From Acidimicrobiaceae bacterium (GTDB lineage Bacteria > Actinomycetota > Acidimicrobiia > Acidimicrobiales > Ilumatobacteraceae), in the NCBI GenBank assembly GCA_020637295.1, contig JACJWF010000020.1, positions 1 through 43,898 on the forward strand: a stretch of DNA of 43,898 nt. The letters run 5' to 3'. The notes beneath the pieces were generated by a model, which had not been told where the DNA came from, searched no databases, and saw nothing but the letters and a program-made list of their open reading frames with translations. A program made the translations under genes and the position numbers. Shown piece after piece: positions 1-8,669 of this stretch (positions are counted from its first letter, which is position 1; every line of letters starts with the position of its first letter).

Positions 1-1
1 G

Positions 2-1342
2 ACGGCCGTCGTGTCGCCGGACCGGACCCGGGTCGCCTACACCGTGTTCCACCACGACGACCTGAACTGCACGTCGCTGCACGTCGTGTCGCTGGACACC
101 GGCCGGTCGTGGACGGCCCACCACGAGGAGGGCATGCAGGACCGCAGCCCGGCCTGGTCGCCTGACGGGGCGATGCTGGCGTTCGCCTGCGAAGAGCCGG
201 GCTGGTACGAGGTGTTCATCGTGCCCGCGGGTGAGGGAGAAGGGGGCGAGGCGCGCCAGGTGACCCACGACGGCGCCGACTTCGCCGACCTCACCTGGTC
301 GCCCGACGGTGCCTCACTGCTGGCCACGCGCTCCCGGCGGGGCGTCACCGACCTGGTGTCCGTCGATGTCGACACCGGCGCGGTCACCGTGCTGGCCGAA
401 GGCGGCACATGGTCCTCGCCGCGCCGCCTGCCCGGCGGCGGTGTCGTCGCAGTCCACGAAGCCTTCGCCACCCCGCCGCGCCTGTGCGTGGTGGAGGCCG
501 ACGGCGCCGTCCGGGTGCTGCACGCCCCGACGCCCGCGGCCGTCACGGTGGCACCGCACGCGGTGCCGGCGCACGTGTCCTACCGGTCGTCCGACGGGCT
601 GGAGGTGCACGGCTGGCTGTACCGCCCGGCGCCGGGTGCCACCGACGGCCGCCCCTGCCCGGTGGTGGTCTACCCGCACGGCGGGCCGACGTCCGTCACC
701 GGCGACGAGTGGGACGGTGTGGCCCAGTACTTCGTGGACAAGGGCTACGGCTGGTTCGCCGTGAACTTCCGCGGCAGCACCAGCTACGGGCGCGACTTCG
801 AGCGGGCCAACCACGGCGTGTGGGGCGTGGCCGACACGGCCGACTGCCTGGCCGCCCACACCTTCCTCGCCGGGCTGGACTGGGTGGACCCCACCCGGGT
901 GGCCATCTTCGGCGCCAGCTACGGCAGCTACATGGCGCTGCTGTCGGTGGTGGACGACCCCGAGCACCGCTACGCCTGCGCCGTGGCGAAGTACGGCGAC
1001 TGCGACATCCTCACCTCCTGGGCGCAGGGCGACCTGGTCGGCCGGCTGGACCTGGAGCGGATGATGGGCCACCCCCGCGACGCCCGCGGTGCCTATCGCG
1101 CCGGGTCGCCCGTGCACCGGCTGGAGCACCTGGCCGCGCCACTCCTCGTGGCCCACGGCGAGCGCGACGAGCGGGTCAGCCCCGCCCAGTCGAAGGAGCT
1201 GGTGGCCGAACTGCAGCGGCTGGGCAAGCAGTACGAGTACGTCACCTACCCCACGGAGGGTCACGGCCTGCTGCGCACCGAGCCCTTCGTGCACTTCCAC
1301 CAGCGGCTGGAGCGGTTCCTGGACTGGTACCTGCTTCCGTGA
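2..1342 (+). CDS. S9 family (prolyl oligopeptidase-type) peptidase, 5' truncated
   Basis: Serine peptidase of the S9 clan SC type, probably cutting short peptides in the cytoplasm. The N-terminal part is a TolB/DPP-IV-like beta-propeller with repeated SPDG blades. The C-terminal part is an alpha/beta hydrolase with nucleophile motif GASYGS (Ser303 counted from the GTG at position 11), Asp386 in HGERDERVS and His418 in EGHG. The frame is open to the left edge and only about 445 residues are present against about 600 or more for the family, so the true start lies outside the window and the GTG at 11 is internal. It precedes a peptide ABC importer on the same strand, consistent with hydrolysis of imported peptides (inference). 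Confidence 0.9.
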   Translation, partial: TAVVSPDRTRVAYTVFHHDDLNCTSLHVVSLDTGRSWTAHHEEGMQDRSPAWSPDGAMLAFACEEPGWYEVFIVPAGEGEGGEARQVTHDGADFADLTWSPDGASLLATRSRRGVTDLVSVDVDTGAVTVLAEGGTWSSPRRLPGGGVVAVHEAFATPPRLCVVEADGAVRVLHAPTPAAVTVAPHAVPAHVSYRSSDGLEVHGWLYRPAPGATDGRPCPVVVYPHGGPTSVTGDEWDGVAQYFVDKGYGWFAVNFRGSTSYGRDFERANHGVWGVADTADCLAAHTFLAGLDWVDPTRVAIFGASYGSYMALLSVVDDPEHRYACAVAKYGDCDILTSWAQGDLVGRLDLERMMGHPRDARGAYRAGSPVHRLEHLAAPLLVAHGERDERVSPAQSKELVAELQRLGKQYEYVTYPTEGHGLLRTEPFVHFHQRLERFLDWYLLP

Positions 1343-1400
1343 ACGGAGCAGCCGCACCAGTGTGTCAAGATCGTGGAACGGTGGCACCAAGGGTGCCGGA

Positions 1401-3215
1401 ATGCGTTGGGGGTCCTACGTGAACAGGACAGCAAGTCGGAGACTCTGGTTGGGGGCAGCGGTCACCCTTGCCGCAGCAGGGAGCGCAGTCGTCTGGGTCG
1501 CACCCGTCTCCGGGTCGTCGGGCGGTGGCACCGTCACCCTCACGGTCGGTGTCACCCAGGACGTGGACTCGCCCAACGTCACCGTCGGCTACACCGTGGC
1601 CGCCTACGAGCTGTGGAACCTGCAGTACGCCACGCTGACGGACAAGGCGGCGGACGACTTCGCCACCATCCCCGGCCTGGCCTCCACGTGGGACGCCAGC
1701 GACGATGGCCTCACCTACACGTACCACCTGCGCGAGGGCCTGAAGTGGAGCGACGGGCAGCCGCTGACGGCGGAGGACGTGGCCTGGACGGTCAACACCT
1801 CCCGCGACCAGGAGTGGTACAACCACTCGTCCGTCACCGCCAACCTCGACGCGGTGGCGCTGGACGACGTCACCGTGCAGATCACGTCCGCCGTGCCGGA
1901 CCCGAAGCTGCCGACGATGGACGTCTACATCCTCCCCAAGCACATCTGGGAGGGCCCGGCGGCGGACGACGTGACGGCCTTCGACGCGCTGGACGGCGTC
2001 GGCTCCGGCCCGTTCACCCTGAAGGAGTGGAAGCCCGGCCAGGAGTGGACGATGGTCGCCAACCCCAATTACTGGCAGGGGCAGCCGAAGATCGACCAGG
2101 TGGTCTTCCGGGTCTACACCGAGGGCGGCGCCATGGTCACCGCGCTGGAGAAGGGTGAGCTGGACGCCGCCAACGACATCCCCGCCGAGCTCTTCGCCGA
2201 CCTCGGCACGCAGCCGAACATCGTCACCGTCGCCGGCGCCCAGGGCGGCTTCACCGAACTGGCGATGAATGGCATGGCGGGTGGGATCGGCGACGGCCAC
2301 CCCGCACTGCTGGACCTCAACGTGCGCCACGCCGTCGCCATGGCCATCGACCGCCAGCAGCTGTTCGACCGGGTGGCGCTGGGCATCGGCCTGCCACTGA
2401 CCGTGCTCGGCGTGTCGCCGGACCAGGAGTGGCTGCCGGAGATCCCCGACGCCGAGAAGCTCGGCTACGACCCGGAGGCCGCCAAGGCACTGCTGGAGGA
2501 CAACGGGTACAAGGACACCGACGGCGACGGCATCCGTGAGATGCCCGGCGGCGGCGAGCCCCTGGTGTTCCGCTACGCGGAGCGTTCCGAGGGCACTCAG
2601 GGTGCCGCCATCCGCGAGTTGATCACCGGCTGGCTGAAGGAAGTCGGCATCGGCACCGAGGTGTCCGTGTACGACGACACCCAGCTGGGCGACATCATCT
2701 ACGCCGGCACCTACGACCTGTTCGTGTGGGGCTGGACCCCGTTCGTCGACCCGGACCCGATGCTGAGCTACTTCACCTGCGACCAGGTGACCTACGACGC
2801 CGACGAGGCCGGGTACAACGACGCCAACTGGTGCAGCCCGGAGTACGACGCCCTGTACGTGCAGCAGAACCAGGAGCTCGACCACGCCAAGCGGGTGGAG
2901 CTGGTGCACGAGATGATCCGAATGTTCAACACCCAGTCCACCTACGTGGTGCTGTACCACGACGCGGACACCCAGGCGTACCGCACGGATCGCTTCACCG
3001 GCTGGCTGCAGCAGCCGAAGGGCACCGGCCCGGTGATCTTCAGCAACTCGTCGCCGACCTACTTCAACCTGACGCCCATCGAGTCCTCCGGCAGCGATGA
3101 CGGTGGCCTGGGCACTGGGGCACTCATTGCGATCATCGCCGGGGCGGTGGTGCTGGTCGGGCTGATCGTGTTCTTCGCCATGCGCAGCCGCTCCAGCCGC
3201 GAGGACCGCGAGTAA
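1401..3215 (+). CDS. ABC transporter substrate-binding protein, family 5 (peptide/nickel type), with C-terminal membrane anchor
   Basis: Extracytoplasmic solute-binding protein of the DppA/OppA family, about 604 residues. A basic N-terminus plus a hydrophobic stretch (about residues 13-35) forms a signal peptide without a lipobox cysteine. The family-5 body carries the typical YTYHLREGLKWSDGQPLTAEDV block. The last 35 residues form a hydrophobic helix followed by a basic tail (MRSRSSREDRE), so the protein appears membrane-anchored at its C-terminus, unlike classical actinobacterial lipoprotein binding proteins. The start is set at ATG 1401 with AAGGG upstream; GTG 1419, preceded by GGGGG, is an alternative. 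It is the first gene of a five-gene importer operon. Confidence 0.93.
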   Translation: MRWGSYVNRTASRRLWLGAAVTLAAAGSAVVWVAPVSGSSGGGTVTLTVGVTQDVDSPNVTVGYTVAAYELWNLQYATLTDKAADDFATIPGLASTWDASDDGLTYTYHLREGLKWSDGQPLTAEDVAWTVNTSRDQEWYNHSSVTANLDAVALDDVTVQITSAVPDPKLPTMDVYILPKHIWEGPAADDVTAFDALDGVGSGPFTLKEWKPGQEWTMVANPNYWQGQPKIDQVVFRVYTEGGAMVTALEKGELDAANDIPAELFADLGTQPNIVTVAGAQGGFTELAMNGMAGGIGDGHPALLDLNVRHAVAMAIDRQQLFDRVALGIGLPLTVLGVSPDQEWLPEIPDAEKLGYDPEAAKALLEDNGYKDTDGDGIREMPGGGEPLVFRYAERSEGTQGAAIRELITGWLKEVGIGTEVSVYDDTQLGDIIYAGTYDLFVWGWTPFVDPDPMLSYFTCDQVTYDADEAGYNDANWCSPEYDALYVQQNQELDHAKRVELVHEMIRMFNTQSTYVVLYHDADTQAYRTDRFTGWLQQPKGTGPVIFSNSSPTYFNLTPIESSGSDDGGLGTGALIAIIAGAVVLVGLIVFFAMRSRSSREDRE

Positions 3216-3236
3216 GCCGCACGTCGGGCCTGCACC

Positions 3237-4202
3237 GTGCGTGCCACGTTCATCCTGAGGAAGTTGGCGGGTGCCGTCAGCACGCTCGCGTTCGTGGTCG
3301 TGTTCAACTTCTTCCTCTTCCGGGTGGTCAACAAGAACCCGGTGGACTCGATGTTCCGCGGGCGCAACCTCACCGCCTCGCAGAAGGCCGAGCTGACCCG
3401 CAAGTTCCATCTCGACGGCTCGAAGTGGGACCAGTTCGTCGGCTACGTCCGCCAGTTGCTGCGCGGCGACCTCGGCCTGTCGTTCAAGGGCAACCGCCCC
3501 GTGGTGGACGTCATCGCCGAGGCGCTGTGGCCAACCATCCTCCTGGTCGGGTTCTCCACCCTGCTGGCCATGCTGGGCATCGGCCTCGGCTACCGGGCCG
3601 GCTGGCGGCGGGGCAGCCGCTTCGACACCACGTCCACGTCGTTGTCCATGCTGACCTACTCGATGCCCGAGTTCTGGATCGGCATGGTCCTGCTGGGCAT
3701 CTTCGCCGCCAAGCTCGGCTGGTTCCCGGTGGGCGGCCTGGAGGACCCCGGTAGCACGGCCACGGGCTTCTCCAAGCTGCTCGACCAGTTCCACCACATG
3801 CTGCTGCCCGCCATCGTGCTGGCCATCGCCTATGTCGGTGAGTACATGATCGTCGCCCGCTCAGCGATGATCGAGACGTTGCGCGAGGACTACCTCCAAC
3901 TGGCCCGGGCCAAGGGGATGCGCGACGACGACGTGCGCCGCAAGCACGCCGTCCCCAACGCCCGCCTGCCGGTGGTCAGCCTGTCGGCCATCAACTTCGG
4001 GTTCGTGGTCAGCGGCGCCATCGCGGTGGAGTCGATCTTCTCCTGGCCGGGCATTGGCCAGGCCACCTACATCGCCATCCGCGGCCCGGACCTCCCGGTG
4101 CTGCAGGGGCTGTTCCTCCTCATCAGCGCGGCCGTGATCGTGGCCAACCTCATCGCCGACCTGCTGTACGGGCGGCTGGACCCGCGTGTGGTGGGCAGGT
4201 GA
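3237..4202 (+). CDS. Peptide ABC transporter permease, DppB type
   Basis: Integral membrane permease of 321 residues with six hydrophobic segments. The N-terminal helix (LAGAVSTLAFVVVFNFFLFRV) is followed by a periplasmic loop and the BPD_transp_1 core. The EAA-like loop includes REDYLQLARAKGMRDDDV at about residues 215-232, the cytoplasmic contact with the ATPases. It starts at GTG 3237, 21 bases after the binding-protein stop. Its stop overlaps the start of the next permease by 4 bases, indicating translational coupling. Confidence 0.93.
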   Translation: MRATFILRKLAGAVSTLAFVVVFNFFLFRVVNKNPVDSMFRGRNLTASQKAELTRKFHLDGSKWDQFVGYVRQLLRGDLGLSFKGNRPVVDVIAEALWPTILLVGFSTLLAMLGIGLGYRAGWRRGSRFDTTSTSLSMLTYSMPEFWIGMVLLGIFAAKLGWFPVGGLEDPGSTATGFSKLLDQFHHMLLPAIVLAIAYVGEYMIVARSAMIETLREDYLQLARAKGMRDDDVRRKHAVPNARLPVVSLSAINFGFVVSGAIAVESIFSWPGIGQATYIAIRGPDLPVLQGLFLLISAAVIVANLIADLLYGRLDPRVVGR

Positions 4203-5083
4203 GCGCCGCGGTCGCGTGGGCTCGGCGGCGGGCCTCGGCGGCGGACGCCTGGCGCCGCCTGCGCAGGGACCGGCTGGCGATGACCGCGCTGATCGTGCTG
4301 GTGGCGTTCGTCGTGATGGCGCTGATCGCCCCGCTGGTGTCGGACCGGGCGGACTTCGACGCCATCAACACCGGTGGCAACCCGACCAACTCGTCGCCCT
4401 CGGGCCAGTTCGTGCTCGGCACGGACGGCCTGGGGCGCAGCATGGCGTTGCAGGTGATGTGGGGGGCGCGGATCAGCCTGCTGGTCGGCTTCTCCGCCAC
4501 GGTGCTGATGATCGTGCTCGGTGTGGTGGTGGGGCTGGCTGCCGGCTTCTTCGGCGGCTGGATCGACGCCGTGCTGATGCGCATCACCGACTGGTTCATG
4601 GTCATCCCGTTCCTGCCGCTGGCCATCGTGCTGGCGTCCGTGCTGGAGCGCGGGGTGGGCACCATCGTGCTGGTGATCGGGATCACCTCGTGGCCCAGCA
4701 CGGCCCGGCTGATCCGTTCGCAGGTGCTGTCCATCCGCGAGCGGCTGTACGTGGACCGAGCCCGCGCACTGGGCGCCGGGAAGGGCCACATCATCGGGCG
4801 GCACATCCTCCCCAACGTCACCCCGCTGATCCTGGCCAACACCACGCTGGCCGTACCCATCGCCATCCTCACCGAGACCACGCTGTCGTTCCTCGGCCTC
4901 GGCGACCCGACCCAGGTGTCGTGGGGCGGCCTGCTGGAACGTGCCGGCACCACCGCGGTGAAGGCCGGCTACTGGTGGGAGTACCTGCCGCCGGGTGTGG
5001 GGATCGTGCTGGTGGTGCTGGCGTTCACGATCATCGGCAGGGCCGTGGAGGAAGTGCTGGACCCCAGGTTGCGTGCCCGATGA
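4199..5083 (+). CDS. Peptide ABC transporter permease, DppC type
   Basis: Second permease of the importer, 294 residues. An N-terminal helix (about residues 28-48, LAMTALIVLVAFVVMALIAP) precedes a periplasmic loop (LGTDGLGRSMALQVMWGARIS, typical of DppC) and the remaining five helices. The EAA loop is around RLYVDRARALGAGKGHIIGRH. It starts at GTG 4199 in the overlap GTGA with the preceding gene, and its stop overlaps the next ATG (5080) by 4 bases. Confidence 0.93.
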   Translation: MSAAVAWARRRASAADAWRRLRRDRLAMTALIVLVAFVVMALIAPLVSDRADFDAINTGGNPTNSSPSGQFVLGTDGLGRSMALQVMWGARISLLVGFSATVLMIVLGVVVGLAAGFFGGWIDAVLMRITDWFMVIPFLPLAIVLASVLERGVGTIVLVIGITSWPSTARLIRSQVLSIRERLYVDRARALGAGKGHIIGRHILPNVTPLILANTTLAVPIAILTETTLSFLGLGDPTQVSWGGLLERAGTTAVKAGYWWEYLPPGVGIVLVVLAFTIIGRAVEEVLDPRLRAR

Positions 5084-6060
5084 GCGTATTGGAACTGCAC
5101 GACCTGTGCGTCACCTACCGCACCGAGGGCGGCAAGGTGCCCGCCGTTCGCGGCGTGAACCTGACCATCGAGGAGGGCGACACCGTCGGCCTGGCGGGGG
5201 AGAGCGGGTGTGGCAAGAGCACCATTGCCGCGGCGGTGCTGCGCCTGCTGCCGAAGGGCACCCGCGTCACCGGCAAGGTGCTGCTGAACGGCGAGGACGT
5301 CTACTCGATGAAGCCCGGCCGGCTGCGGGCCGTGCGTTGGACGGGTGCGGCCATCGTGTTCCAGGGAGCGCTGCACTCACTGAACCCGGTGCGCCGGGTG
5401 GGCCTGCAGATCGAGGAGGCCCTGCGCCTGCACCAGACCGTGCCGGTGGGGAAGATGGCGGCCCGTGTGGACGACCTGCTGGAGCGGGTCGGCCTGCCCG
5501 GCGCGCACGCCTCCCGCTACCCGCACCAGATGTCCGGCGGGCAGCGCCAGCGGGTGCTGATCGCACTCGCGCTCGCGTGCGACCCGCAGTTGCTGATCGC
5601 CGACGAGCCGACCACCGCGCTGGACGTGATGGTCCAGGCCCAGGTGCTGGCCCTGCTGGAGGAGCTGCAGCGCGAGCGGGGCCTGTCGCTGCTGTTCATC
5701 ACCCACGACCTCTCGGTGCTCACCCACACCTGCCGGCGGCTGGCCGTGATGTACGCCGGGCGGATCGTGGAGGAGGGGCTGAGCGCGGAAGTGTTCGCCC
5801 GGCCGGAGCACCCGTACACGCGGGCGCTGGCCGCGGCATTCCCGACCATCGGCGACACCGCGTCGCGGATGAACCCCCAGGGCCTGCCCGGCGACCCGCC
5901 GGACCCCTCCGCCCTGCCCACCGGCTGCCCGTTCCATCCGCGGTGCGACCGGGCGGTGGACGAGTGCGCGACGGCGGACGTGACGCTGCGACCGGTGGCC
6001 GACGGTGCGGCCGCCGGGTGGCGGGCCGCATGTGTGCACGTGGGGGTGGACCGTGGCTGA
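5080..6060 (+). CDS. Peptide ABC transporter ATP-binding protein, DppD type
   Basis: ATPase subunit of 326 residues. Walker A is GESGCGKST (about residues 40-48), the signature is MSGGQRQR, Walker B is LLIADEPT and the H-loop is THD. The C-terminal oligopeptide-transporter extension ends with the GCPFHPRC motif. ATG 5080 overlaps the previous stop, and the frame open further upstream is only a read-through of the permease region. Its stop overlaps the start of the second ATPase. Confidence 0.94.
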   Translation: MSVLELHDLCVTYRTEGGKVPAVRGVNLTIEEGDTVGLAGESGCGKSTIAAAVLRLLPKGTRVTGKVLLNGEDVYSMKPGRLRAVRWTGAAIVFQGALHSLNPVRRVGLQIEEALRLHQTVPVGKMAARVDDLLERVGLPGAHASRYPHQMSGGQRQRVLIALALACDPQLLIADEPTTALDVMVQAQVLALLEELQRERGLSLLFITHDLSVLTHTCRRLAVMYAGRIVEEGLSAEVFARPEHPYTRALAAAFPTIGDTASRMNPQGLPGDPPDPSALPTGCPFHPRCDRAVDECATADVTLRPVADGAAAGWRAACVHVGVDRG

Positions 6061-7030
6061 TCCGGTGCTGCGTGCCCAGCACGTGCAGGTGCGATTCGAC
6101 GCCGGCCGGGTGCGGGCGGTGGACACGGTGTCACTGGAGGTCGGCCGTGGCGAGGTGGTCGCGCTGGTCGGCGAGTCCGGCTGCGGCAAGACCACGCTGA
6201 TCCGGTCCGTGGTCGGGCTGGAGCCCTTGGCCGCCGGGTCCGTCGAGGTGGAGGGCCGGCCGATCGGGTCCAGCGGGAAGGGGCGAGCGCTGCGGGCCGT
6301 CCGCCGCCGGGTGCAGATGATCTTCCAGGACCCGACGGGTGCGTTGAATCCGCGGCACTCCATCTACGAGGCCGTGGCGGAGGGCCTGCGCATCCACAAG
6401 GTGAAGGGTGACGAGGCCGCGCTGGTGTCCGACGCGCTGGCTGCCGCCGGCCTGCGCCCGCCGGAGCGCTACCTGCGACGCTTCCCCCACGAGCTGTCGG
6501 GCGGCCAGAAGCAGCGGGTGCTGATCGCCGCGGCCATGGCGCTGCAGCCGGCGCTGCTGCTGGCCGACGAGCCGGTGGCCAGCCTGGACGCCTCCATCCG
6601 TGGCGAGATCCTGGCCCTCATGCGCTCGTACGTGGAGCGTGACGGGGTGTCGATCGTGGCCGTCACCCACGACCTCGGCCTGGCGTGGAACATCGCCGAC
6701 CGTGTGGCCGTGATGTACCTCGGGCGGATCGTCGAGGTCGGCCCGGCGGAGGCCGTCCTGCGCTCGCCGCAGCACCCCTACACCCGGGCGCTGCTGAGTG
6801 TGGTGCCGGAGACGGGGCACCTGGAGCAGCAGATCCTCACCGGCGAGACCCCGGACCCGTCGAAGGTGCCGAGCGGCTGCCGCTTCCATCCCCGCTGCCC
6901 CGTGGTGGCCAGCGGCGAGGCGGCGAGGCTGGGCATCGAGGACCGCTGCCGGGGTGTGGACCTGGAGTTGGAGGTCGTGGCCGAGGGTCACGAGGTGGCA
7001 TGCCACGCCGTGTCGGTCCGCAGCACCTGA
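6053..7030 (+). CDS. Peptide ABC transporter ATP-binding protein, DppF type
   Basis: Second ATPase of the importer, 325 residues. Walker A is GESGCGKTT, Q-loop IFQDP, signature LSGGQKQR, Walker B LLADEPVASLD, and the C-terminal GCRFHPRCP motif is shared with DppD. GTG 6053 overlaps the preceding TGA by 8 bases. It ends the importer operon and faces a P450 gene with only 9 bases between the two convergent stops. Confidence 0.94.
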   Translation: MADPVLRAQHVQVRFDAGRVRAVDTVSLEVGRGEVVALVGESGCGKTTLIRSVVGLEPLAAGSVEVEGRPIGSSGKGRALRAVRRRVQMIFQDPTGALNPRHSIYEAVAEGLRIHKVKGDEAALVSDALAAAGLRPPERYLRRFPHELSGGQKQRVLIAAAMALQPALLLADEPVASLDASIRGEILALMRSYVERDGVSIVAVTHDLGLAWNIADRVAVMYLGRIVEVGPAEAVLRSPQHPYTRALLSVVPETGHLEQQILTGETPDPSKVPSGCRFHPRCPVVASGEAARLGIEDRCRGVDLELEVVAEGHEVACHAVSVRST

Positions 7031-7039
7031 GCAGGGTCG

Positions 7040-8299
7040 TCAGGCCATGACCGGTTCGATCGTCACCCGGGTGGGCACCCGGAGGAAGTAGCTGGGCGCG
7101 TAGGCGCCGTCGTTGTCGTCGCTGAGGCGGAACGACTGCACGCGGCGGGTCAGCTCCTCCAGCGCGACGCGGGTCTCCATGCGGGAGAGTGGCGCGCCCA
7201 GGCAGTAGTGGTTGCCGAAGCCGAACGCGATGTGCTCGTTGACGTGCTCGCGGTCGGGGCGGAACTCCTCGGCGTCGGGGCCGAACACGGCTTCGTCGCG
7301 GTTGGCCGACATGTACGTGATGATCACGCGTGACCCGGCGGGGATGGCCACGCCGCCGAGCTCGGTGTCCGTCGCGGCGACGCGCCAGATGGCGCCGTTG
7401 GGGCTGGCGTGGCGCAGGGCCTCCTCGATCACCACTGGGATGCGCTCGGGCTCCCGCTGGAGGCGGGCCCACTCGTCCGGCTGCTCCCCGAGCAGGCGCA
7501 TCAGATCGCCCAGCAGCGCGGCGGTGGTCTCGTTGCCGGCCACCAGGATCATCTGCAGGATGCGCAGCATCTCGGCCATGTCCAGCGGGCGGCGGTCCGT
7601 CACCTCCGGGTCGTCCTCCTCGATGGTGGCGGTGAGGATGTGGGTGAGCAGGTCGTCCTGCGGTTCGGTGCGGCGGCGGTCCAGTTCGGCCTCGAAGTAG
7701 CGCTGGAACTCGTTGATGGCCCGCTCGCTGCGCAGCAGGCCGTCCAGCGAGATGTCCGTGCCGATGGCCGACGCGGTGAGGTCGCTCCACTCCTTGAACT
7801 TCTTCATGTCGCGGTCCGGCACGTTCAGCGCGTTGGCGACGGCCCGCACCGGAACCGGGTTGGCGAACTGGGCCATGAACTCCACGCGGCCCGTGGAGGC
7901 CAGCGACTCCGCCCAGCCGTCGATGAGTTCCGTCACGATCGCCCGCACCGCCGGCTCGAACCGGGCGACGGCGGCGGGTGTGAACGACCGGGCGACCAGG
8001 CGGCGGTAGCGGGTGTGCGCCGGCGGGTCGGTGGTCAGCAGGACCTCCGACCGCGGGTACCCCTCGGCGATCACCGCGTCCAGTTGCTCGCGCCAGCCCG
8101 CCGGCACCGGCCGCCCGGCGCGACCGAACCGTGAGGAGAACACCAGCGGCCGGCGGAGGACTTCCATCACATGGTGGTGGCTGGTGACGACGAAGGCGCC
8201 GGCCTCCGCACTCCACGCCACCGGCGCCTCGCGTCGCGCCTGGGCCATGTGCGGGTACGGGCAGGCCATGACCTCGGCGTCGAAGGGGTTGAACGACAT
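7040..8299 (-). CDS. Cytochrome P450
   Basis: Soluble bacterial class-I-type P450 monooxygenase, 419 residues. The I-helix oxygen-activation motif is AGNETT, the K-helix ExxR is in EEALRHAS, and the heme-binding loop is FGFGNHYCLGAPL with axial Cys366. Such enzymes hydroxylate a hydrophobic substrate using ferredoxin-delivered electrons, but no ferredoxin gene is in the window. The start is at ATG 8299 (MSFNPFD). It diverges from the small-protein/Rieske operon at 8407, sharing a 107-base intergenic region that includes the palindrome at 8337-8350. Confidence 0.95.
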   Translation of the reverse strand: MSFNPFDAEVMACPYPHMAQARREAPVAWSAEAGAFVVTSHHHVMEVLRRPLVFSSRFGRAGRPVPAGWREQLDAVIAEGYPRSEVLLTTDPPAHTRYRRLVARSFTPAAVARFEPAVRAIVTELIDGWAESLASTGRVEFMAQFANPVPVRAVANALNVPDRDMKKFKEWSDLTASAIGTDISLDGLLRSERAINEFQRYFEAELDRRRTEPQDDLLTHILTATIEEDDPEVTDRRPLDMAEMLRILQMILVAGNETTAALLGDLMRLLGEQPDEWARLQREPERIPVVIEEALRHASPNGAIWRVAATDTELGGVAIPAGSRVIITYMSANRDEAVFGPDAEEFRPDREHVNEHIAFGFGNHYCLGAPLSRMETRVALEELTRRVQSFRLSDDNDGAYAPSYFLRVPTRVTIEPVMA

Positions 8300-8336
8300 G
8301 GCGCGAGTTCACCACGCCGCCGCCCACCCGTGCGAA

Positions 8337-8350
8337 GGGACTTAGGTCCC
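8337..8350. promoter_or_regulatory. Short palindrome in P450/Rieske divergent intergenic region
   Basis: GGGAC-TTAG-GTCCC is a perfect 5-bp inverted repeat with a 4-base centre. It lies 38 bases upstream of the P450 start and about 57 upstream of the small gene on the other strand. It could be an operator for a dimeric regulator. A role is inferred only from position and symmetry. Confidence 0.35.
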
Positions 8351-8373
8351 TGGCCGGTCCGAGGGGCAGTTTC

Positions 8374-8401
8374 TATATTCCGACTACAACTACACAGGGG
8401 G
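8374..8401 (+). promoter_or_regulatory. Candidate promoter -10 and ribosome binding site for the Rieske operon
   Basis: TATATT (8374-8379) is a good -10 match in an otherwise GC-rich region. It is followed by GACTACAACTACACA and then GGGGG (8397-8401), which sits 5 bases before ATG 8407 and is the likely ribosome binding site. No convincing -35 was seen at 16-18 bases upstream. Confidence 0.4.
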
Positions 8402-8406
8402 TTGAG

Positions 8407-8637
8407 ATGAGGACCCGAGTCCATCCGTTGAGCGGGGCGAAGTACGACGTGCGAGAGGACGGCTTGCTCGACATCACCGACAAGCACGGTGTCGCCGGCG
8501 TGTTCGACGCCGAGGGTCGGTGGGTCAGCGGTGAGCTGCGCCACTGCGATCCGCAGCTCTGCGGCTGGCTGGCCGGCCCGCAGTTGCCGCCGGGCGTTCC
8601 CGGCAACCCCAAGGACTTCCCGGTACCGGTCGAGTAA
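8407..8637 (+). CDS. Small orphan protein linked to Rieske oxygenase (copy A)
   Basis: 76-residue protein of no recognised family. It is clearly homologous to the 70-residue protein at 24992-25204. Shared positions include VHP near the N-terminus, then Gly-rich turns, GxW-xxGEL and the invariant block DPQLCGW followed by GP. It has two cysteines, one of them in that block, and no membrane segment, signal peptide or ferredoxin-like cysteine spacing. It is predicted to be mostly beta and soluble. A Rieske alpha-subunit gene follows 32 bases downstream. The same pairing in a second, inverted order suggests a function with the oxygenase (accessory, stability or substrate-delivery factor; inference). 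Confidence 0.85.
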   Translation: MRTRVHPLSGAKYDVREDGLLDITDKHGVAGVFDAEGRWVSGELRHCDPQLCGWLAGPQLPPGVPGNPKDFPVPVE

Positions 8638-8669
8638 GTCGCCGAGCGAGTGAGAAAGAGGAACCACCC

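Noticed and set aside
1365..3797. Long minus-strand open frame (810 codons) opposite the binding protein and permease
   Set aside because: It lies antisense to two well-supported genes. Its translation is low-complexity (Arg/Ala/Gly/His/Val-rich), typical of shadow frames in high-GC DNA.
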